Assembly: GCA_945910005.1 (NCBI GenBank)
Contig: OX246739.1
Location: forward strand, 75,271,295 to 75,335,294
Length of the DNA: 64,000 nucleotides
Reading direction: 5' to 3'
Origin: Isoperla grammatica
Lineage: Eukaryota > Arthropoda > Insecta > Plecoptera > Perlodidae
Positions 47,690 through 64,000 of this stretch are shown one piece after another. Below the pieces are notes generated by a model. The model saw only the letters and a list, made by a program, of their open reading frames with translations, did no database searches and had not been told where the DNA came from. Each line of letters starts with the position of its first letter. The first letter of the stretch is position 1. The position numbers and the translations under genes were made by a program.

Positions 47690-48487
47690 GTGCGTCATGT
47701 TATCCATACCACATAAAGTGGTATGAAAAGTATGAGAAAATAACAGATGTATGAATGTGGCAGGAGTGAGGAATGTGTATGAGTAGGAGTGTACCGGTGA
47801 TTATTCACACGATGTGATATGACTGTCGCTGTAGTAAGTTATATGGTGACCCTCCACATACATACGCAATCATACTGACAGTAAATTGAATCAAGCGAGA
47901 CACGGTCATGAGTCATGACGTTGACGGCTTAGATTGCGTTGAGTTACGCTTGCACACAGCCTTCCACATTCCACAACCCCAAGTCAATGGATTGGTTTCC
48001 GAATCGTGGAAAGGATTGGACAGGGACTAAAGTAAATATACAGAATACTTGCACATTACTGGTATCTGTATCGTGAGGCCCAATACTCGGAATAAAACGA
48101 TACCAACAAAGAATTGCCCGGGGACATCGCTATTTACAGAGCGTATTAGCAATTTGGAGTGAACTTTACCAGTCATGGTGAGGGGGCGGCAGGGGAGGGG
48201 GGGGGGGATGGGGGTTGCTGCCCTGCTCTATAGCCACCCACCCACACAATTCGCTCAGGGTGCGCGGAATTACCCCCACACAGAACAAGACCCATATTTT
48301 GCAGTCCGGAAGACAAACAGTAATGCGTTGCCAAATGTTTAATATTGATTCGATATCCGTTATACAAATCTAATCAGAACTTATCCTAGCCCATGCTATG
48401 CAAATTAGGTGTATATAACGACTATCAACATTATTATTGACAACGCAGCCTGGTGGGCGTCCTTTGGGATTGCAAAATGTGGTAGTT

Positions 48488-48716
48488 GTTCCGTGTGACA
48501 ATATTTCCGTGTGGGAGTTATTCCGTATGGCAGTTGTTCCGTGTGAGGATATTTCCGTGTGAGAGTTATTCCGTGTGGGAGTTGTTCCGTGTGGGAGTTA
48601 TTCCGTGTCGGTTTTATTCCGTGTGGGAGTTATTCGGTGTGGGAGTTGTTCCGTGTGGGAGTTATTCCGTGTGGGAGTTATTCCGTGTCAGGATATTTCC
48701 GTGTAGGAGCAATTCC
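48488..48716. repeat. 16-bp minisatellite TTCCGTGTGGGAGTTA, ~14 copies
   Basis: Head-to-tail 16-mers with variants such as TTCCGTGTGAGGATAT. Long Cys/Ser-rich ORFs in several frames here are translations of the repeat. Confidence 0.9.
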
Positions 48717-49083
48717 GCGCCCTCTCGCTCACAACCACGCGGCCCAAATCTTCGGGGGAGTAGTTAACATACTGGCATAGTAAAGTTATAACTTTTTACT
48801 TTATCAAACAAAAAATTTTATAATATATACAATTACGCTCCCATTGTTTCATCCAGGGATGTTAATTTATTAATACTAATTTATTTTATTGTGTTTCTAA
48901 TATGAAGATTCTTTGACAGAATGTATCTAATAATCTACTTTTCATACTTCCAATCCACAGCTGGTACTATTAGAGGTATATACTAATAGTAATAGGGGTT
49001 CTGAATTTGAGGTATTTCCCGTGGGTCAATTGGGGTCAATGGATGATTTTCAGAATTGGTCTAGAAAGCCGTGATTTGCTCTA

Positions 49084-49365
49084 TCTAAGGGTCCTTTGTA
49101 GTTATGTTAAGATGCATTTTTCACTGTTGTGCATTGTTGTCATTGAAGATCTAGAGAGCCGTGATACGCTCTATCTACTAGATCAATTCTGAAACAGGTA
49201 TATAGACCTTTTTCAGAATTAATGATTAGCTAAATAATTACAAATGATGACAAGAGATAGTGATTAGCTTAATTAATGATAATCTCTATGTAAGGGCCCT
49301 AGATCAATCACAGCCTCTAGATCTTCAATGACAAAAATGCACAACAGTGAAAAATGCACCTTAAT
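49084..49365. repeat. Diverged foldback, ~280 bp
   Basis: The left arm holds GCATTTTTCACTGTTGTGCA and GAAGATCTAGAG; the right arm holds their complements (CTCTAGATCTTC and TGCACAACAGTGAAAAATGC). Confidence 0.65.
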
Positions 49366-49426
49366 ATAAACGCTGTTGTAGTCTCCTTTGCATGATGCAT
49401 CACTCTATTTGTGTCTTACTAAACTG

Positions 49427-49571
49427 GTTCCACAGCAACCTTATGAATGCTGACGTCACAGATGAGTAAGTCCGAGCCAATCAGCGGGCGGCTCTTTCAA
49501 ATACTGACATTTGGTTGGTCAATATCTCCCCACTCATCTATGACGTTATATCCACAAGGTTGCTGTGGAAC
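49427..49571. mobile_element. 145-bp foldback ahead of exon 5, with CRE
   Basis: Ends GTTCCACAGCAACC and GGTTGCTGTGGAAC are exact inverted repeats, and inner arms include GACGT and AGATGAGT. It contains TGACGTCA (49451-49458) and an inverted CCAAT-like pair. Its right edge is 47 bp upstream of the exon 5 acceptor. Confidence 0.75.
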
Positions 49572-49591
49572 ATTTCACATGACGAGTGTGA

Positions 49592-57945
<8,354 letters not shown>

Positions 57946-58052
57946 GCCTGGTTGTTGCCAATGGCCACCACGACAAACTATATAGGCCCACTAAACCAAA
58001 ACATACATGTCGAGTCATTAGACGCTGACGCTTTTACGTAATGCTTGTTGCA

Positions 58053-58194
58053 CTACATGGACGTCGACGAGCGCCGAGCGCCGGAAGTGGATGATCCGAA
58101 GAAGTTGGAACCAAACAACTTCGGCGCTTGCAAGCGCTGCTTCATCCTGATTGGTCGGATCATCCACTACCGGCGCTCGTCGACGTCCATGTAG
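58053..58194. mobile_element. Foldback MITE, 142 bp
   Basis: Ends CTACATGGACGTCGACGAGC and its inverted partner, followed by inverted GTGGATGATCCGA. It begins about 108 bp after the array ends. Confidence 0.8.
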
Positions 58195-59084
58195 ATAAAC
58201 GTTCCACCGCTCAACGAGGTCTCAGCGCAGGTTTCGTTTTGTCTGTGACGTCGACCGATACGGATTCGGTGATGTGGCTGAAATCCCCATTAAAATAAAA
58301 CGCGAGGAACAACGTCTCACTTCCACGTCTTCGTCTTGTAACTCACTCAATTGTAGCCCGATTTCCAAATGAGTGACATCGACGTATTCTGTGAATCATT
58401 GTAATTTTTTTTATTGTTCTTCTGGCCGATTCTTATACATGCGAGGTTTTTATAATGATGGAAACAAAACCTGGTAATCGCCCAACCGTTAACAGCATTC
58501 GCGATATATACCGTGACCACGCATAAAGTAATAGTACACGACGATTGACTTTGGTACAAAATTCTGTATCAAACTGTCATCTATCATATGATGGAAACAG
58601 CGAGTACCGAAGCGCACCGGTGTTTGGGCGCGAAAAGACAGCGTGCCCAAGCCGCGGTTGGCCTTGGCAGCCATTCCTACAATAACAAACCAATTTACTA
58701 TTCTACAAAAAAGGGAAACGTCGTAGATGTAAGCTATCAGGTTCTCTTACTTTATTTATATGATACTACCTGTTATAACCTTGTTGTGCAATAATTGATT
58801 ATAATGCTCAGGGACAACAGTCAATTATTATAGAATAGAATACATCATCGTGTCAACAGTGTAAGCTTGTCCTTGATATACATGTTTACAAACAAATCAT
58901 GGTTTCATCTCCCATCGTGCGTGATGCACACGTATGAACTATGTAAGAGCCTATATTAAGATGTTTTCCAACTTCACAAACTACCTTGCAAATGTAAAAC
59001 AATACCTATAATCTAATGAGGGTTGTTTATTAGCAGAATACTTTAAATTTCAGGGTGAGTTTTAATTTTCTTACAGACACACAC

Positions 59085-59960
59085 AATCAATACCATCTAT
59101 ATCTGTAGTATGTCACGCAGGTATGTTACATGTGCTTTTAAATAAGATGTAATTGAGATTAATTAGAAGAAATCAAATTAATTGAATATTCTCAGGTTCT
59201 CTTACCATTTGCTACTATGTGTGACATTAAGGAATTTTCGAATGACAGCCCGTCAAATTTACGTAATTATCTCAAAATCTTAAGTATGTCACGCAGAAAT
59301 GTTCATATATGATTAAAGTAATTGAGATTAATTAGAAAGAAGCAAATTAAAAGAATATACTCGGGTTCTCTGACAAATCGATACCATGTGTGAAATTTCG
59401 TAATTTTCGAATGAGAGCCTGTCAAACTTTCGTAATTATCTACAAAATCTGTTGTATGTCACGCAAGTATATTTATACTTGATTAAAGTAGATGTAATTA
59501 ATTCTCAGGTTCTCTTACAAATCACTACTATGTGTGACAATAAAGCATTTTCGAATGACAGCCCGTTAAACTTCCGTAATTATCTCAAAATCTGTAGTAT
59601 GCCACGCAGGTTTGTTTACATATCCTTAAATAAGATGTAATTGAGATTAATTAGAACGAATCAAATTAAATGAATATTTTCAGGTTCACTTACAAATCGA
59701 TATTTTGTGTGAAATTACGTAATTTCCGAGTGACACCCCTGAATCTTACGAAATTATCTCACAATCTGTAGTATGTCACGCAGGTATGTTTTTATATGCT
59801 TCAATAAGATATAATTGACATTAATTAGAAGGAATCAAATTAAATGAATAAACTCAGGTTCTCTTACAAATCGCTACTATGAGTGACATTAAGTATTTTT
59901 CGAATGACAGCCCGTCAAACTTACGTAATTACTGGTAATTATCTCAAAAACAGTGGTACC
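59085..59960 (+). repeat. ~175-bp satellite, about five units
   Basis: GTATGTCACGCAG-type landmarks recur near 59108, 59283, 59454, 59598 and 59770 (spacing about 145-176 bp). Each is followed by ATAAGATGTAATTGAGATTA, then CAGGTTCTCTTAC and TTTTCGAATGACAGCCCGT. It matches the reversed repeat at 1-235. Confidence 0.85.
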
Positions 59961-59963
59961 TAT

Positions 59964-60854
59964 AGGTTTGTTCGCCCGACGTACTCTACTTGATCTGGCT
60001 GCTCTAGATCACGGAAATGCGTTCGTTCGTGCCACATTCCTACTCGAGTTGTGTTCGCCCGACCAGAGTAAAGTGATCTGAGCAACTCGTTTTGAAGTCA
60101 GATCAAGCTAGAGTAAGTTACTCGTGCGCGAAAATGGCCGATGAAGTCAGTGATGATTTCAGGCATATCCCGGGGGGGGCTACGCCCCCCCCGGCATTTG
60201 TAAATGCCCCCCCTAGCAGATTGAAAAAATCACATGAAGTAATAGGCTATAAATTTGCAAAAATAAAATGCAAAATACAAGAAAATGAGGTATATTTTTC
60301 CACCTCATAAGTCATATAGGACTAGGAAATAAATCGATTTCCACGAAAAACTCATCTACATAAATGTTGCAACATTTTATTTTCTATTTAAACGATGTTA
60401 GGTAAAGGTAAGAATGGCAAATAGGAATCACCTCATATTCGAAAACTGAAAGATGGCATCAACAGAGACCATAACCCCCTCCACCCCTGCCTTTTGTCAC
60501 GGCGTAAAAAAAAGCCATAAAATGAGTTACTAATTTAGTAACACCCCAGATTTTTATCAGCCCCCCCTCGGAAAAATGTCTGAAATCATCACTGGATGAA
60601 GTGTTCTGTGTAAACATGGAAGAAAGTGTCGACGGATGTTTCGTGTACAGGACAGTTGATAAGAAAGTTGTTAATCACCGTTAGTTATTATTATTATATG
60701 CCTAGTTAGTTTGTTTACTCTCGGCACTGGAAACGCGTTCGTCCGTCATCAGTGCTCGGAGTTGCTCTGACGTTTTAGAAGCCTATTCGCGGTTGCTCGG
60801 GTCTGATCGAAGTAGAGCAGGGAGTAAGTTAGTGTACGTCGGGCGAACAAACCT
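59964..60854. mobile_element. TIR element AGGTTTGTTCGCCCGACGTA, 891 bp
   Basis: Exact 20-bp inverted ends. A further inverted relation links inner words such as ACGCGTTCGT and ACTCG. No transposase is present. It carries a 447-bp hAT MITE inside. Confidence 0.8.
60148..60594. mobile_element. hAT MITE nested in the TIR element
   Basis: Exact 15-bp TIR CAGTGATGATTTCAG and an 8-bp target duplication GATGAAGT (60140-60147 and 60595-60602). The arms run into G8/C8 tracts that can pair (60172-60193). Confidence 0.92.
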
Positions 60855-61723
60855 CTAGTAGGCTAGTAGCAGAATGTAAACGCTACACGAATCACTGATC
60901 CGTACTATCATGTGCTGACAGCGTCCACACACTTGCGTTCTCTACTAGCCAACTAGATCATGGGCGGCGCCGCCAGGATATTTTTCAAGGGGGGGCAAAG
61001 TGAAATAACAGTTTCCATCCGGATGGATGGAAGGAGGGAAGGGCGGAAGCCCCCAGTTTTTTTTATAATCTAAAATGAGCTGCTTTATAGCGTGTCAAAT
61101 ACAAATAGTTGTCTTCACTTATCAGTTATCAGCTATAGAAGCTAAACCGTTTGATGTCCTAATTGCGCTTTATAGCTAATTAATAGTTTAATTACACAGT
61201 CTGATGCTTGTCCAGTGTCCATCCATACATATACACACTTTGTGGCATTAACTACAACAATAAGCCCAGGGGATATAGGGTACATAACTAGATTGAAAGC
61301 GTGGGTTTACCTATACAGGAGTCCGTGTAGACATGAAGGGTTTGAAGCATATCAGGGGTCGAATGATTGATGTACAACGTTGTAATGGTCTCTCATACAA
61401 ACATTACTGTACTGCTGGATTTGCAGTAATAGAGACCATGATTGTATCGTTTTGGGGAGGGGGGAAGGGGGGGGGGGGGGGGGTTACGTTGGTGTACTGT
61501 CAGTTTTTTCTGAGATGATTGAAGTCTTTGTATGACTTGATCGAATGTCACTCAATGTTTGTTGGGCTGTCCTAATAATCGTGCCGACGTAGTTCCTGCC
61601 ATACACGTGGAATCAGTTTATTACTAACACTTTCAGCTCGTGTATTGGTACGGGGAACCCCCATATATAAGGGACTAGAGATCTTACAAACTTTTTATTA
61701 TCTACATTGATTTTATTTTCCTA

Positions 61724-61891
61724 GGGCTGCCCAAGAATCAAAAAATCATATCGATATCACGGGAAGAGATCGCGATATCGTATCGCGATATCGAAATTTT
61801 CAAGTGACGTATCGATATCGGCGATACTGGAACTTTTCACTTTTGTCTTTCTGTCTTTCTGTATCGAATTATCGATATCGTTGGGCAGCCC
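61724..61891. mobile_element. Small MITE with GGGCTGCCCAA ends
   Basis: GGGCTGCCCAA and its inverted partner TTGGGCAGCCC enclose a stretch dense in ATCGATATCG and TCGCGATATCG palindromes. Confidence 0.75.
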
Positions 61892-62803
61892 AAATTGTTA
61901 CGCATATATGTAGTTTGCGCCAGTCAGAAGCTACATTGGACACACTTGATTGTTCCCGTTCTCTCCTATCGATCATGGCTTTGCTGTCTATCACTGTTCC
62001 ATTCATTACACGAAGCTGCTCAACCATAGCGGGAATTAGTAATGATAGTATTTCACTTAGAGCATAGATAGCTAACTATACATGCTCTAAGGTATTTCAT
62101 TGAGAGGCTCTGTAGGCGGACTACCCCCGCATCTAATGGGATCTGATGGGGGAAGAGGGGAGGGGGGCGAGGGAGGGGGTTGATTGGAGTGCGCTAGTCG
62201 GCATAATTGCTTGTCAGAAAGCACGGATTGAAAATATGGTTCAATAAATTCATGAATAAGTGATAATAGAATTATCAATTTCATGAGAATGCTCGCCAGC
62301 TATGTGCGACTGGTTGCAAGCGGCTTTGCAACATAGAGCCACCCAAAGGTGGCCTAATGATCGCCACACGAAGTCGAGTATACTTACTTCTGTATGAAAT
62401 AATAGCTCTTGGCAACCTAGGGAAACCAAATGACAACCAAGAGTTCGCCAAAAAAGGTAGTCTATTATTTGACACAAAATTTCAATTTTTCTCTCTTTTT
62501 TTTTTTTTTTTTTTTTTTTTGAGGAAATTCGTGTTTATTTTTTCCTTTTTCCTAATTTGTTTCATGGTTTGTTATTCTGTTGTATTTGGATTTTGACGAG
62601 AAAAGTACAATTTACCCAATCATTGTTCTCTTTCTCCTGGAGGGAAGGGTATTTATAAATCAGCATACCATCCTGGGGGGAGGGGGGATCTTTCTGCCCC
62701 AGGGATATGCCTTAATTCATCGCTGCTTCCATAAATGTCCAATTACAAACTATAGTTCATTATATGTGACACAAACAACACAGTTACTTTAATTTGTTTC
62801 CAG

Positions 62804-62879
62804 CCCCAGAAATCCTGCTGAACAAGGAGTACGACTCGTCTGTTGACATCTGGAGCCTTGGGGTGGTTACGTACATAAT
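62804..62879 (+). CDS. CAMK4: CaMKIV-like kinase, coding exon 6 (APE, helix F)
   Basis: A 76-nt exon between TTTCCAG and GTGAGT. With the G from exon 5 it reads APEILLNKEYDSSVDIWSLG then VVTYI, leaving two bases (AT) for the next exon. APE closes the activation segment, and the aspartate in VDIWSLGV is the conserved helix-F residue. The following kinase helices, autoinhibitory helix and calmodulin-binding segment must lie to the right of the window. The last 32 bases with the donor are amplified 14-fold. Confidence 0.93.
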
Positions 62880-63449
62880 GTGAGTATAATATCTGGAGCC
62901 TTGGGGTGGTTACGTACATAATGTGAGTATAATATCTGGAGCCTTGGGGTGGTTACGTACATAATGTGAGTATAATATCTGGAGCCTTGGGGTGGTTACG
63001 TACCTAATGTGAGTATAATATCTGGAGCCTTGGGGTGGTTACGTACATAATGTGAGTATAATATCTGGAGCCTTGGGGTGGTTACGTACCTAATGTGAGT
63101 ATAATATCTGGAGCCTTGGGGTGGTTACGTACATAATGTGAGTATAATATCTGGAGCCTTGGGGTGGTTACGTACATAATGTGAGTATAATATCTGGAGC
63201 CTTGGGGTGGTTACGTACATAATGTGAGTATAATATCTGGAGCCTTGGGGTGGTTACGTACATAATGTGAGTATAATATCTGGAGCCTTGGGGTGGTTAC
63301 GTACATAATGTGAGTATAATATCTGGAGCCTTGGGGTGGTTACGTACATAATGTGAGTATAATATCTGGAGCCTTGGGGTGGTTACGTACATAATGTGAG
63401 TATAATATCTGGAGCCTTGGGGTGGTTACGTACATAATGTGAGTATAAT
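62848..63449 (+). repeat. 43-bp array of exon 6 3' end + donor, 14 copies
   Basis: The unit is the last 32 exon bases (ATCTGGAGCCTTGGGGTGGT then TACGTACATAAT) plus 11 intron bases GTGAGTATAAT. Fourteen copies at exact 43-bp spacing start at 62848, with only ACATAATG/ACCTAATG variants (two copies). Every copy keeps GTGAGT. Confidence 0.97.
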
Positions 63450-64000
63450 ATCTACTACACTGTAGCCTCGTTGTGCTAAGTTGCATCATTGGGGGGATGA
63501 TTGACCTGGTTACTCAAGCACACTAGACAAATAATGACAATGACGGTTTTATCCAAGTATCAGACGTTATACAACGTTACACCACTTTGCACGGTGTCCC
63601 CCCCCCCTCACTCTTTTGCGCTTAATTGATTAGATTTCGATCAAGTCACACACAATTTTTAACCAAAATAGACCCTCTTATAAAAAGAGTGACACGTCCC
63701 AATCCCTTTAATGATGTCTCAAAAATTAAATCCTTCCCCCGCCCCAGAATCAAAAATAACACGTAGAAAATTGAACTGTTGGTAAAATCAGTTTACACCA
63801 GGTACTGTTATGACAAGCATGAATTGGCCCAATATTTGAAAAATCAATATTTTCTGAAAACTACGTATATAACGCCGATATCATTTTTACATGACCATCT
63901 TTCACCGAAAAGGTAGATTTTTTCCACACTCTATTTTTGTTATATATGTATTTTTCCCTCATATTTAAATTTATAAAGTATTTTTTCAACTAATTTACCG
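63450..64000 (+). other. Start of kinase intron 6, unassigned
   Basis: AT-rich sequence with a C run at 63599-63607. No exon with a plausible next kinase segment was found. Confidence 0.6.

Noticed and set aside
48486..48780. Cys-rich repetitive ORFs
   Set aside because: Several frames are open at once because the 16-bp minisatellite has no stop; no start context or homology.

Overview
This is metazoan nuclear DNA, AT-rich and gene-poor. Large GT-AG introns, BEL/Pao, Harbinger, hAT and TTAA-type transposons, a 5S-derived SINE and many foldback elements suggest an invertebrate animal with a sizeable genome. I cannot name the species. Nothing prokaryotic is present.

One host gene runs left to right through most of the window: a calcium/calmodulin-dependent protein kinase closest to CaMKIV. 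Six coding exons join in phase: 13920-14050, 20053-20125, 46074-46142, 47534-47689, 49619-49787 and 62804-62879. They encode the N-terminus, glycine loop and ATP lysine, the alpha-C region, the hinge, HRD/DFG/activation loop, and the APE/helix-F region. The rest of the kinase and the autoinhibitory/calmodulin region lie beyond the right edge. Upstream are a CCAAT+CRE cluster (about 12233-12258), a possible noncoding exon, and a 5'-UTR minisatellite with 16 CACGTG E-boxes.

The most unusual feature is that two consecutive coding exons are tandemly amplified across their splice donors. Exon 5's last 82 bases plus the first 33-37 intron bases form a 115/119-bp array of about 70 copies (49706-57945). 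Exon 6's last 32 bases plus 11 intron bases form a 43-bp array of 14 copies (62848-63449). Each unit carries a splice donor, and including any exon-5-type copy would create an early stop.

Layout: 1-8560 is nested transposons (Harbinger remnant with a hAT insert, a second hAT element, and a 3.8-kb long-TIR element with a broken CXC-domain gene). 8561-12100 holds MITEs and copy 1 of a 1.5-kb TTAA element. 12200-14050 is the promoter region, 5' UTR and exon 1. 14051-46073 is introns 1-2, with copy 2 of the TTAA element in inverted orientation, foldbacks, microsatellites, a young BEL/Pao retrotransposon lacking its integrase core (30163-36304), a 5S-derived SINE and a LINE tail. 46074-64000 holds exons 3-6, the donor-spanning arrays, a ~175-bp satellite and more nested MITEs.
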